64,000 nucleotides of DNA from positions 1 to 64,000 of the forward strand of contig NZ_QAON01000005.1 in assembly GCF_003051055.1 (NCBI RefSeq), read 5' to 3'. Below the pieces are notes generated by a model. It was not told where the DNA came from. It did no database searches and saw only the letters and a list, made by a program, of their open reading frames with translations. Below are positions 41,760 through 50,321 of the stretch, piece after piece. Source of the DNA: Agitococcus lubricus (lineage in GTDB: Bacteria > Pseudomonadota > Gammaproteobacteria > Pseudomonadales > Moraxellaceae). The translations under genes and the position numbers were made by a program. Each line of letters opens with the position of its first letter. Position 1 is the first letter of the stretch.

Positions 41760-42506
41760 TTAAGCAGTTGCCTCTGGCGCAGCGTCTGTTGCTTCTGGCT
41801 CACGACCGCCTGCTTGTGTTGCAGCGTATTCTTTGCCTTCTAAAATCGCATCAGCCATTGAACCTGCATATAACTGAATAGCGCGGATTGCGTCATCGTT
41901 ACCAGGAATAACAATGTCTACACCGTCTGGATTAGAGTTGGTATCAACCACACCAATCACACGAATACCTAGTTTGCGTGCTTCTTGAATCGCAATCGCT
42001 TCGTGGTCAACGTCAATGATAAACAAAGCATCTGGTAAACCACCCATATCTTTGATACCACCAAAGCTCTTTTCTAATTTTTCCATTTCACGTGTACGCT
42101 CTAAGGCTTCACGCTTGGTCAATTTAGCAAAAGTACCGTCTTGAGATTGTACTTCTAACTCTTTGAAACGCTTGATGGATTGACGAATGGTTTTCCAGTT
42201 AGTCAACATACCACCTAACCAACGATGGTCAACATAAGGCATACCACAACGTTGTGCTTCAGCACGGATAATGCCCGCCGCTGCACGCTTAGTGCCAACG
42301 AACAATACTTTGTTACGCTTAGCAGCCAAACCGTTGGCATAATTTAAGGCATCATTTAAAGCAACCACGGTATGCTCTAAGTTGATGATATGGATTTTGT
42401 TGCGAGCACCGAAAATGTACTGGCCCATTTTTGGGTTCCAGAAACGGGTTTGGTGACCGAAGTGTGCGCCTGCTTGTAACAGGTCACGCATAGAAACTTG
42501 TGCCAT
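41760..42506 (-). CDS. rpsB: 30S ribosomal protein S2
   Basis: A 248-residue ribosomal protein, with [22 protein letters not shown] at the N-terminus and [20 protein letters not shown] and [12 protein letters not shown] further on, all diagnostic. The start at 42506 ([10 protein letters not shown]) has GGAG 6 bases upstream; a TTG four codons earlier is not needed. The C-terminal tail is glutamate- and alanine-rich. First gene of rpsB-tsf, divergent from map. Confidence 0.97.
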   Translation of the reverse strand: MAQVSMRDLLQAGAHFGHQTRFWNPKMGQYIFGARNKIHIINLEHTVVALNDALNYANGLAAKRNKVLFVGTKRAAAGIIRAEAQRCGMPYVDHRWLGGMLTNWKTIRQSIKRFKELEVQSQDGTFAKLTKREALERTREMEKLEKSFGGIKDMGGLPDALFIIDVDHEAIAIQEARKLGIRVIGVVDTNSNPDGVDIVIPGNDDAIRAIQLYAGSMADAILEGKEYAATQAGGREPEATDAAPEATA

Positions 42507-42730
42507 GATTAACTCCAATTAGGGTTAGGCCTCCATATATCCCAATTACCGACTGGCCGTTTTCACGTTCAGCACCCAATAATTGTGTCGATATATGTGC
42601 GTTTTTACGATGGATTGATATGCTCGCGCCGATACGCAGGTACCACGCGCAAGCCTTTTCTTTATTTGAGCATCATTTTTTGGGTCATTTTTGATATTTT
42701 CTGTCTAGAAAACACGATTAACCAAAAGTC

Positions 42731-42760
42731 TTGTTGCTCAAATAAGGCGCGCTTTATACC
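42731..42760 (+). promoter_or_regulatory. Candidate sigma-70 promoter of map
   Basis: TTGTTG and TATACC are spaced by 18 bases, about 40 bases before the map start, in the 292-base region shared with divergent rpsB. The rest of this region holds the rpsB promoter and leader, in which I could not place a specific RNA structure. Confidence 0.33.
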
Positions 42761-42798
42761 ATAACGCCCTCTTAGCCTCAATCGTGATTTATGACTTT

Positions 42799-43584
42799 AT
42801 GACCGTATCTATTAAAACTGATGAAGAAATTGCCAAAATGCGGGTAGCAGGCAAGCTCGCTGCCGATGTGTTGATGATGATTGGTGAGCATGTCAAAGCT
42901 GGCGTGACTACCGAAGAACTAGACCGTATTTGCCATGACTATATTGTCAATGTGCAACAAGCAATTCCTGCTCCGCTAAATTACCGTGGTTTTCCTAAAA
43001 GTATTTGTACTTCGGTTAACCATGTCGTTTGTCATGGTATTCCAAGTGATAAAAAAGTCCTCAAACAGGGGGATATTATCAATATTGATGTCACAGTGAT
43101 TAAAGACGGTTATCATGGCGATACCTCCAAAATGTTTATTGTGGGGTCAGGTTCGGTGTTGGCTGAACGTTTGATTAGTGTCACACAAGAGTGTTTATAT
43201 AAATCGCTGGCACTGGTGAAGCCCGGTTGTCAACTGGGAGACATTGGTGCTGTCATCCAAAAACACGCTGAAGCAAATCGCTTTTCGGTCGTGCGTGATT
43301 ATTGTGGTCATGGTATTGGTCGAATTTTCCATGAAGAACCACAAATCGTGCATTATGGCAAAGCTGGGACAGGCATGGCCTTAGTTGCAGGGATGACATT
43401 TACCATAGAACCCATGATTAACGCAGGCTCATATCACACCAAACTTTTACCCGATGGTTGGACGGCTGTTACAAAAGACCATAAGCTATCCGCACAATGG
43501 GAGCATACTATTTTAGTCACGCCTACGGGTGTCGAAGTGCTGACTGCCCGCCCCGAAGAAGACTTTAGTTTTTTAACGCCTTAA
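42799..43584 (+). CDS. map: Type I methionine aminopeptidase
   Basis: A 261-residue dinuclear-metal enzyme that removes the initiator methionine. Metal-ligand segments are INIDVTVIKDGYHGDTSKMF (two aspartates), CGHGIGRIFHEEP (histidine), MTFTIEPMIN (glutamate) and QWEHTILVT (glutamate). The start at 42799 (MTVSIKTDEEIAKMRVAGKLAADVL) matches the family; a GTG five codons before is less likely. No clear ribosome-binding site. It is followed 18 bases on by glnD, with which it probably forms an operon. Confidence 0.95.
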   Translation: MTVSIKTDEEIAKMRVAGKLAADVLMMIGEHVKAGVTTEELDRICHDYIVNVQQAIPAPLNYRGFPKSICTSVNHVVCHGIPSDKKVLKQGDIINIDVTVIKDGYHGDTSKMFIVGSGSVLAERLISVTQECLYKSLALVKPGCQLGDIGAVIQKHAEANRFSVVRDYCGHGIGRIFHEEPQIVHYGKAGTGMALVAGMTFTIEPMINAGSYHTKLLPDGWTAVTKDHKLSAQWEHTILVTPTGVEVLTARPEEDFSFLTP

Positions 43585-43602
43585 AACGGATACACCTAAA
43601 CT

Positions 43603-46260
43603 ATGCAACCACCCTCCCTCACGCCTCATGTTTTAGATGTCTTAGCACTCAGCGTCCAAGAAGTGACACCTGCAGTGTATCGTGAGTTACTCAAAGAGGC
43701 GCAACAGCAATTATGGGAGCGTTTTCAGGCAGGGGACGCTGTCGCCAATCTCGTCAGTGCACGCGCAGAAGCCGTTGACCTGATTTTAGTCGATGCGTGG
43801 CGACGTTTTGATTTAGATAACGAAGCCGAGTTGGCTCTATTGGCCGTTGGTGGTTATGGCCGTGGTGAGTTACACCCCGCCTCTGATATTGATGTGTTGG
43901 TGTTGCATAGTTATGATAATTTGAGTGAAATCTTACAAGACAAAGTTAGCCAATTTATTGCTTTATTGTGGGACTTAGGCTTAGACCTAGGTTCGAGTGT
44001 CCGTTCATTGAGTGACTGTGTCGAAAAAGTCAGTGAAGATGTCACTATCGCCACCAATTTACTGGAAGTACGTACGCTGATTGGTAATGACAGTTTAAGG
44101 CAAACCTTACTTGCCTTAATTCAACCCTTATGGACAGATGCGGCTTTTTTTGAAGCGAAACGTGATGAGCAATTAGCGCGACATGCCAAACATCATCATA
44201 CGGAATACAACCTTGAACCCGATATTAAAAATGCCCCTGGTGGACTACGCGATATTCAGACGGTCGTTTGGGTAGCTAAACGCCATTTTGGTACAACCAA
44301 CTTATACGACTTAGTCACTCACGGCTTTTTGACTGAATTTGAATACAAACAATTATCCGAAGGCGAAACGTTTTTATGGCGAATCCGTTTTGCCCTGCAT
44401 ATGGTCGCTAAACGCAACGAAAACCGTTTATTATTTGATTATCAGCGTACTTTAGCCCATTTATTTGGCTTCACAGATAATAACCTCAACCGTGCGGTTG
44501 AGCAGTTTATGAAAGATTATTATCGTGTTGCCATGACCTTATCGATGCTTAACGAAATGCTACTTCAGTATTTTGACGAAGCGATTTTGCGTGCCGACGA
44601 GCATGCCATCATAGAACCTCTCAATGAAGATTTTCAGATTCGTGATAACTATTTAGAAGTCACACACCATCAAGTATTTGCTCGCAACCCAACGGCGTTA
44701 ATGGAAATTTTTGCCATTCTCTCCGAAAGCCCACATATTACGGGCATACGTGCCAGCACCATCCGTTTAATTATGGTAGAAGCCCGTAAAATCAATGCCG
44801 AATTTCGCCATAACCCACAAAATCGCGCCTATTTTATGGAGATTTTACGCTCGCCTCGCGTACTCTTTTCCACACTACGCAAGATGAAACGTTATGGTGT
44901 TTTAGGTCAATATTTACCTGCTTTTGGGGCAATTGTTGGCCAAATGCAATATGACTTATTTCATATTTATACCGTTGATGCCCATACCTTATTGGTCATC
45001 AAAAACATGCGCCGCTTTCGCTATAGCGACAGTCACGACAAATTTCCCGTTGTCACCGAAGTTGCTCAAAACTTACCCAAACCCGAATTATTGTATTTAG
45101 CGGGCTTATTTCATGATATTGGTAAAGGCCGTGGCGGAGACCACTCGGAATTAGGGGCAGTGGATGCGATTGAATTTTGTTTAGCGCATGGCCTTTCTAA
45201 TCGTAGTGCAAATATTGTTGCTTGGTTAACACGTCATCATTTATTGATGTCGATGACCGCTCAAAAACAAGATTTAGGCGACCCTGATGTCATTCAAGCC
45301 TTTGCCGAAAAGGTTGGCGACCTTGTCCACTTAGATTACTTATATGCTTTAACCGTTGCCGATATTTGTGCCACTAATCCTAAATTATGGAATTCATGGC
45401 GGGCGTCTTTATTACGTCAACTCTATCAGCAAACACGCCGCGTATTACGACGAGGCCTCAATAATCCGATTGACCGTGACGAAGTCATTGCCGAAACACG
45501 TATTACCGCCTTAGAACTATTGCTGAGCGAAAACTTTGACGAATCGGCTGTCAATTCGATTTGGGCGGAACTCGGCGACGATTATTTCTTACGCGAAAGT
45601 GCAACTGATATTGCATGGCAAACTGCGGCTATTCTCAATCATGGCAACAGTCACAGCCCGCTTGTTGCTATTCAAGAAAGCCATACCACTCAATTTCAGG
45701 GTGCAACACAAATCTTTGTTTATACTAAAGATTTACCCAATCTATTCGCTGCCTCTGTCGCCACACTTGACCAGCAACATTTAACGGTACTTGATGCACG
45801 CATTATTACCGCTACCAGCAAATTTTCATTAGATACTTATATTGTACTCGATGAACAGAATACCCCCATCAGTGACCAATATCGTCTCGAAAGTATTCGT
45901 CAAAGTCTTGTCAAAGCCCTGTCACATCCCGAACAATTCCCTACCATTGCTCAAAAGCGTCTGCCGCGGGAGTTAAAGCACTTCAGTGTCAAAACAGAAG
46001 TTAACATCAGTAATGATATTAGCAAACAACAAACCTCGCTTGAAATTATTACCTTAGATAGGCCTGGTCTGCTGGCGCGTATTGGCGTGATTTTTATGGA
46101 ACATGGCGTCAGTATTCATAGTGCGCGTATTGCTACGCTCGGTGAACGTGCAGAAGACGTCTTTTTTATTACTGACCGCGCTGGACAACCTGTGTCTAAT
46201 CCTGACTTATGCCAAGAGTTAGCAACTGCCTTACGCCAGCAACTCGATACTGTCAACTAA
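43603..46260 (+). CDS. glnD: PII uridylyltransferase / uridylyl-removing enzyme
   Basis: An 885-residue nitrogen sensor that uridylylates PII when glutamine is low. The nucleotidyltransferase domain has GGYGRGELHPASDIDVLVL. The HD domain, which removes UMP, has LFHDIGKGRGGDHSELG. Two C-terminal ACT domains bind glutamine (the last: ITLDRPGLLARIGVIFMEHGVSIHSARIATLGERAEDVFFI). Length is normal. It would control AmtB and GltBD-linked nitrogen metabolism through PII; no PII gene lies in the window. Confidence 0.96.
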   Translation: MQPPSLTPHVLDVLALSVQEVTPAVYRELLKEAQQQLWERFQAGDAVANLVSARAEAVDLILVDAWRRFDLDNEAELALLAVGGYGRGELHPASDIDVLVLHSYDNLSEILQDKVSQFIALLWDLGLDLGSSVRSLSDCVEKVSEDVTIATNLLEVRTLIGNDSLRQTLLALIQPLWTDAAFFEAKRDEQLARHAKHHHTEYNLEPDIKNAPGGLRDIQTVVWVAKRHFGTTNLYDLVTHGFLTEFEYKQLSEGETFLWRIRFALHMVAKRNENRLLFDYQRTLAHLFGFTDNNLNRAVEQFMKDYYRVAMTLSMLNEMLLQYFDEAILRADEHAIIEPLNEDFQIRDNYLEVTHHQVFARNPTALMEIFAILSESPHITGIRASTIRLIMVEARKINAEFRHNPQNRAYFMEILRSPRVLFSTLRKMKRYGVLGQYLPAFGAIVGQMQYDLFHIYTVDAHTLLVIKNMRRFRYSDSHDKFPVVTEVAQNLPKPELLYLAGLFHDIGKGRGGDHSELGAVDAIEFCLAHGLSNRSANIVAWLTRHHLLMSMTAQKQDLGDPDVIQAFAEKVGDLVHLDYLYALTVADICATNPKLWNSWRASLLRQLYQQTRRVLRRGLNNPIDRDEVIAETRITALELLLSENFDESAVNSIWAELGDDYFLRESATDIAWQTAAILNHGNSHSPLVAIQESHTTQFQGATQIFVYTKDLPNLFAASVATLDQQHLTVLDARIITATSKFSLDTYIVLDEQNTPISDQYRLESIRQSLVKALSHPEQFPTIAQKRLPRELKHFSVKTEVNISNDISKQQTSLEIITLDRPGLLARIGVIFMEHGVSIHSARIATLGERAEDVFFITDRAGQPVSNPDLCQELATALRQQLDTVN

Positions 46261-46270
46261 AGTGAATACT

Positions 46271-47470
46271 ATGAACCCTGAGTTAGCGTTATTACATCCC
46301 TACCCTTTTGAGAAAATGGCACAACTTTTCAAAGGACTGACTCCCGCTCAGCAACTCACGCCGATTGCGCTATCTATTGGTGAGCCCAAACATCCCTCAC
46401 CCAGTTTTGTGCTGGAAACCATCAATCAACAGGCTAAACACTTAGCGACCTATCCCACAACCAAAGGAATACCCGAATTACGGCAAGCGATTGCGACTTG
46501 GCTACAACAACGTTTTACGCTCAGTACGATAGATGCCGAACATCAAGTCTTGCCTGTGAATGGCACACGCGAAGCGTTGTTTTCGTTTACTCAGGCCGTG
46601 GTTAATCGTCAACACCATAGACCTTTGGTGGTGATGCCAAATCCGTTTTATCAAATTTATGAAGGTGCGGCTTATTTAGCAGGAGCAGAACCCTATTTTT
46701 TATCTTGCACCCACGAAAATAACTTTATTCCTGATTTTGATGCTGTTCCTGCCGACGTTTGGCAACGCACACAACTGTTATTTATTTGTTCACCTGGTAA
46801 TCCAACAGGTTCTATTTTAGATCAACAAACCTTAACCAAGCTCATTGCCCTGAGTGATGAATATGGCTTTGTGATTGCCTCTGATGAGTGTTATTCCGAA
46901 ATTTATTTTGACGAAAACAACCCACCCTTAGGTTTATTGCAAGTGTGTGCCGAATTAGGCCGCCACGACTATAAAAATTGTGTGGTATTTCATTCTTTAT
47001 CTAAACGCTCCAATTTACCGGGTTTACGCTCGGGTTTTGTTGCTGGTGATGCCAATATTCTCAAGCCTTATTTGTTGTATCGGACGTATCATGGTTCGGC
47101 TATGCCTGTTCAACATCAATATGCGTCTGTGGCGGCGTGGCAGGATGAACAACACGTTATTGAAAATCGTGGCCAGTATAGACAAAAGTTTGCTGAATTT
47201 TATGCTATCGTTAACCCTGTTTTACCACTCACCATGCCCGATGCAGGTTTCTATTTTTGGGCGAAAGTGCCTGATGGTTTTACCGATGAAACCTTTGCTC
47301 AGTTCTTATACGAAAAAGCCCATATTACCGTATTGGCTGGTCGTTATTTAGGTCGCACTGACCCTCTTGGCCAAAACCCTGCCGAACATTATGTGCGTAT
47401 GGCCTTAGTTGCACCCATCGCTGATTGTGTGGCTGCTGCCCAGCGTATTGTTAATCTTTTAAAAAGTTGA
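46271..47470 (+). CDS. dapC: Succinyldiaminopimelate transaminase
   Basis: A 399-residue fold-type I PLP aminotransferase. Landmarks are NGTREALFSFTQAV, NPFYQIYEGAAYLAG, LFICSPGNPTGS, the PLP ring aspartate in IASDECYSEIYF and the Schiff-base lysine in SLSKRSNLPGLRSGF. The N-terminus MNPELALLHPYPFEKMAQLFKGL is typical of DapC; a GTG three codons earlier is also possible. It lies 10 bases after glnD and ahead of dapD, so the two lysine/diaminopimelate steps are neighbours. Confidence 0.93.
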   Translation: MNPELALLHPYPFEKMAQLFKGLTPAQQLTPIALSIGEPKHPSPSFVLETINQQAKHLATYPTTKGIPELRQAIATWLQQRFTLSTIDAEHQVLPVNGTREALFSFTQAVVNRQHHRPLVVMPNPFYQIYEGAAYLAGAEPYFLSCTHENNFIPDFDAVPADVWQRTQLLFICSPGNPTGSILDQQTLTKLIALSDEYGFVIASDECYSEIYFDENNPPLGLLQVCAELGRHDYKNCVVFHSLSKRSNLPGLRSGFVAGDANILKPYLLYRTYHGSAMPVQHQYASVAAWQDEQHVIENRGQYRQKFAEFYAIVNPVLPLTMPDAGFYFWAKVPDGFTDETFAQFLYEKAHITVLAGRYLGRTDPLGQNPAEHYVRMALVAPIADCVAAAQRIVNLLKS

Positions 47471-47494
47471 TTGGTGTTTTTTGCGATGAATAAT

Positions 47495-47646
47495 TCCCCT
47501 CCTCGGAGGTAATGCTGGTCAGTTAAGAAAAATTGGCACTTAAAACCTGCCCTTCGACTCCGCTCAGGGCGCATTTTTGCGTTGACTGAGCGGAGTCGAA
47601 GTCAGCAAAAACTGCTTAACTGACTGGCATTACTCTCAAGAGGGGA
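47495..47646. repeat. MITE-like nested palindromic element containing repeat copy 2
   Basis: A 152-base structure between dapC and dapD. Outer arms at 47495-47527 and 47615-47646 form an imperfect inverted repeat; the inner part TAATGCTGGTCAGTTAAG pairs with CTTAACTGACTGGCATTA, 16 of 18 bases. Inside them is a perfect 16-base inverted repeat of CTTCGACTCCGCTCAG (47552-47567) and its complement (47586-47601). No coding frame lies inside. The layout suggests a small non-autonomous element with a REP-like palindrome inside. Confidence 0.7.
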
Positions 47647-47690
47647 CTTCCAAGAGCGCAAATAAGTGTTATGTAATGAGGAGAAAATCC

Positions 47691-48512
47691 ATGTCCCTGT
47701 CCGATATTATTGTTCAAGCCTTTGAAGACCGCTTACAGTTTAGTCCTACAAATGCACCACAAGATGTGCGTGATGCGGTGGCTGAAGCCATTCAATTATT
47801 AGATAGCGGTAAAGCCCGTGTTGCCGAAAAAGTAAACGGTGAATGGGTTGTTAATCAATGGTTAAAAAAGGCTGTGTTGTTATCTTTTCGCTTAAATGAC
47901 AATGAGCCTTTGTCTGGCGGCAGTGCGATTCAGTTTTATGACAAAGTACCAACCAAATTTGCCGACTGGACAGCCGAACAGTTTAAAGAGTCTGGTATTC
48001 GTGTTGTGCCACCTGCCACTGCGCGTCGTGGGAGTTTTATTGCACGTAACGTGGTGTTAATGCCTTCCTATGTCAATATTGGTGCTTATGTCGATGAAGG
48101 CTCTATGGTTGATACATGGGCAACCGTCGGCTCTTGTGCACAAATTGGTAAAAACGTGCATTTATCGGGTGGTGTCGGTATTGGTGGTGTGTTAGAGCCA
48201 TTACAAGCCAATCCAACCATTATTGAAGACAATTGCTTTATTGGCGCACGCTCCGAAGTCGTTGAAGGCGTGATTGTTGAAGAAGGCTCAGTGTTGTCGA
48301 TGGGCGTGTATATTGGTCAATCTACCAAAATTTATGACCGCGAAACAGGCGAAATTCACTATGGTCGTGTGCCTGCGGGTTCTGTGGTGGTTTCTGGTTC
48401 TTTACCGTCAAAATGTGGCAAATACAGCTTATATGCTGCCATTATTGTCAAAAAAGTTGACGCTCAAACCCGTAGCAAAGTGGGCTTAAACGAATTGTTG
48501 CGTGTTGATTAA
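47691..48512 (+). CDS. dapD: 2,3,4,5-tetrahydropyridine-2,6-dicarboxylate N-succinyltransferase
   Basis: A 273-residue enzyme (E. coli 274) that succinylates tetrahydrodipicolinate in the lysine and diaminopimelate pathway. The left-handed beta-helix is built from hexapeptide repeats ([45 protein letters not shown]). The N-terminus [13 protein letters not shown] is typical. The start at 47691 has a strong GAGGAG site; the earlier in-frame ATG at 47676 precedes that site. Confidence 0.96.
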   Translation: MSLSDIIVQAFEDRLQFSPTNAPQDVRDAVAEAIQLLDSGKARVAEKVNGEWVVNQWLKKAVLLSFRLNDNEPLSGGSAIQFYDKVPTKFADWTAEQFKESGIRVVPPATARRGSFIARNVVLMPSYVNIGAYVDEGSMVDTWATVGSCAQIGKNVHLSGGVGIGGVLEPLQANPTIIEDNCFIGARSEVVEGVIVEEGSVLSMGVYIGQSTKIYDRETGEIHYGRVPAGSVVVSGSLPSKCGKYSLYAAIIVKKVDAQTRSKVGLNELLRVD

Positions 48513-48521
48513 GTGAATAGA

Positions 48522-48569
48522 CTTCGACTCCGCTCAGCCAACAAAAGTGTTCCCTGAGCGAAGTCGAAG
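48522..48569. repeat. Short palindromic repeat, copy 3
   Basis: CTTCGACTCCGCTCAG at 48522-48537 pairs with CTGAGCGAAGTCGAAG at 48554-48569 (one mismatch) around a 16-base loop. It starts 10 bases after the dapD stop and ends about 40 bases before the yffB start. Confidence 0.88.
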
Positions 48570-48609
48570 GGTACGCTTTATAACACCAAACTGTAGGACA
48601 CTTAAAAAT

Positions 48610-48984
48610 ATGCTCACCATTTACGGTATCAAAAACTGTGACACCATGAAAAAAGCTTTTACATGGTTAGACGGTCAAGGCATTGCTTATCAATTTCATG
48701 ACTATAAAAAAGCAGCTTTAGATGAAAAGACCTTAGACGATTGGTTAAATCGTGTGGGTTGGCAAGCGATTGTCAATCAAAAAGGCACAACATGGCGCAA
48801 ATTGGCTTTGGATAAAAATACCTTAGATAATCAAAGTATTAAGTCTATTATTTTGCAAAATTTAAGCATGATTAAACGTCCTTTGTTGGTGTTGGATAAT
48901 AACAATATTGTGTTGGGTTTTGATGTGGAACAATGGCAACATTTCGCCCCTTCGACTATGCTCAGTGCTGGCCAAGCTCAATGA
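48610..48984 (+). CDS. yffB: Spx/ArsC-family protein YffB
   Basis: A 124-residue thioredoxin-fold protein related to arsenate reductase ArsC and Spx. It starts MLTIYGIKNCDTMKKAFTWLDGQGIAYQFHDYKK, with a single active-site-like cysteine in KNCDTMKK, and has NQKGTTWRKL and IKRPLLVLDNNNIVLGFDVEQW in the family positions. The function of this group is not settled. Relatives end soon after the GF..E.W segment. Here the frame runs 14 codons on through a half-copy of the palindromic repeat, giving the tail HFAPSTMLSAGQAQ. The start at 48610 matches the family; the frame open upstream runs through repeat copy 3. Confidence 0.85.
   Translation: MLTIYGIKNCDTMKKAFTWLDGQGIAYQFHDYKKAALDEKTLDDWLNRVGWQAIVNQKGTTWRKLALDKNTLDNQSIKSIILQNLSMIKRPLLVLDNNNIVLGFDVEQWQHFAPSTMLSAGQAQ
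48949..48965 (+). repeat. Half-copy of the palindromic repeat inside the 3' end of yffB
   Basis: CCTTCGACTATGCTCAG matches the left arm of the repeat in 15 of 17 bases (AT in place of CC). It lies within the last codons of yffB and is translated. No matching right arm follows. Confidence 0.7.
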
Positions 48985-49040
48985 CCATTATTTGTGATTA
49001 AATTTATATTTTATGTTTGTTGTGTAGAATAGATTGACAA

Positions 49041-49073
49041 AGGAAACCCATCAAACATCAAAGTGATGGGTTT
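49041..49073. terminator. Stem-loop between converging yffB and yqhA
   Basis: GAAACCCATCA and TGATGGGTTTC form an 11-base stem with a 10-base loop in the short space between the two converging genes. Neither side has a strong T-run, so termination is inferred mainly from position. Confidence 0.55.
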
Positions 49074-49085
49074 CACGTCACTCAA

Positions 49086-49625
49086 TCAATGCCCACCATG
49101 TTTCATCTTATGCAATTGAGCGGCTTTATATTGAATCAACCAATCTGTTAAGGCAATAAAAATCACCGACAGCACTAAAATGGAATGAATAATCACTTCC
49201 CACTTTAGCGTATGCTCCGAAAGATTCTTAGTATCAATAAAACTACGTAACAAATGAATGGACGAAATACTCACCAAGGCCATACCCAACTTAATTTTAA
49301 GCACCCCTGCATCAACGTGGTCTAACCATTCAGGCTGGTCGGGATGGTCATCTATATTTAAACGGCTGACAAAAATTTCATACCCGCCAATAATCACCAT
49401 CACCAATAAATTAGCAATCATCACCACATCAATTAAAGCGAGAACAATCAGTAAAATATCATTCTCGCCATAAGCGCCTAAATTCACCACTAAATTGGAT
49501 AGCATGACAAAAAACTTATAGCTATAAATAGCCAATGCAACAATCAACCCCAGATACATTGGCAGTTGCAACCATCGGCTCCAAAAAATAAAGCGTCCAA
49601 TAGCCTGTGTCGTTTTGTTACTCAT
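49086..49625 (-). CDS. yqhA: UPF0114/TIGR00645 membrane protein YqhA
   Basis: A 179-residue membrane protein that fits the YqhA family: RFIFWSRWLQLPMYLGLIVALAIY, then a second helix with MIANLLVMVIIGGYEIFVSRL, then HPDQPEWLDHVDAGVLKIKLGMALVSISSIHLLRSF, and a last helix VIIHSILVLSVIFIALTDWLI. Four membrane helices are predicted. The function is not established. It converges with yffB. Confidence 0.9.
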   Translation of the reverse strand: MSNKTTQAIGRFIFWSRWLQLPMYLGLIVALAIYSYKFFVMLSNLVVNLGAYGENDILLIVLALIDVVMIANLLVMVIIGGYEIFVSRLNIDDHPDQPEWLDHVDAGVLKIKLGMALVSISSIHLLRSFIDTKNLSEHTLKWEVIIHSILVLSVIFIALTDWLIQYKAAQLHKMKHGGH

Positions 49626-49832
49626 CGATTAAAAATTCCTTGCTAAATACTAGTCAAAGTCAAAAGAGTAGTTTACCTTATAGAACTCAAAAGTCGTAGG
49701 TCTGGATTGTCCTACCAGATATCAACTAATTGCAGCCTGTAACATCTTTTTGCTTGCCAAGCCTATTGTCTTCTACTACGATTCAATGTATAGCCTTTAG
49801 GCTGTTTTATATCCATCAAAGGAGTTAAACCT

Positions 49833-50246
49833 ATGCGTAAGTCTCTGCTAGGAATCGTGTTGGCAGCCACTTTGTTGCCAGTTAGCCTTGTACATGCAGG
49901 TGTTAAGGAAGATTTGAACAACGGCAAAACTGTCAAAGAAATTATTGCTGCGACAGATGAAAAAGATCTTGAAGCCGTACTTGAAGATTTTATCAAAAAT
50001 GCACCAGACAAAGCCTATGATGCAATTGCAGCAGCGATGTCCAGCTTTCCAAGTAAAATCGACTTTATCCAGAGCTTCGCAATCAATAGAGGCTTAGATA
50101 AAACAACCATACAAAATCTTGCTAGCAATGCAAAACAAAATAGTGGCTTATTCTCTGGCCTTGAAGGTAGAGATGGCCCAAATACCAACCTTAGCTTTAA
50201 CACAGGTGGTAATACAGGTGGTGGTGTACGAGTTAGCCCCAACTAA
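49833..50246 (+). CDS. Secreted protein of unknown function
   Basis: A 137-residue protein with a clear signal peptide (MRKSLLGIVLAATLLPVSLVHA) and a strong AAAGGAG site. The mature part has a helical domain of about 70 residues (DLNNGKTVKEIIAATDEKDLEAVLEDFIKNAPDKAYDAIAAAM ...) and ends in a glycine- and asparagine-rich tail (NTGGNTGGGVRVSPN). I recognise no family. A strong terminator follows, so it is a separate transcription unit from the next gene. Confidence 0.68.
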   Translation: MRKSLLGIVLAATLLPVSLVHAGVKEDLNNGKTVKEIIAATDEKDLEAVLEDFIKNAPDKAYDAIAAAMSSFPSKIDFIQSFAINRGLDKTTIQNLASNAKQNSGLFSGLEGRDGPNTNLSFNTGGNTGGGVRVSPN

Positions 50247-50263
50247 TATCTTCTTGCTGTGAT

Positions 50264-50290
50264 AAAAAAGGGTCTAAAAGACCCTTTTTT
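50264..50290 (+). terminator. Rho-independent terminator after the secreted protein gene
   Basis: AAAAAAGGGTC and GACCCTTTTTT pair around TAAAA and end in a T-run. It lies 18 bases after the stop and about 30 bases before the chosen start of the ligase-like gene. This argues against the longer form of that gene, which would begin upstream of the hairpin. Confidence 0.9.
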
Positions 50291-50321
50291 ATTGAGTTTA
50301 TATGAACAACCAATAAAGTTT

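Noticed and set aside
42507-42798. An rpsB leader RNA of the type described in E. coli (tff/T44)
   Set aside because: The position is right but I could not recognise a specific conserved fold, so it is not listed as an RNA gene.
48547-48609. A longer start of yffB at 48547
   Set aside because: The added residues (MFPERSRR...) are a translation of the palindromic repeat; the family start is at 48610.
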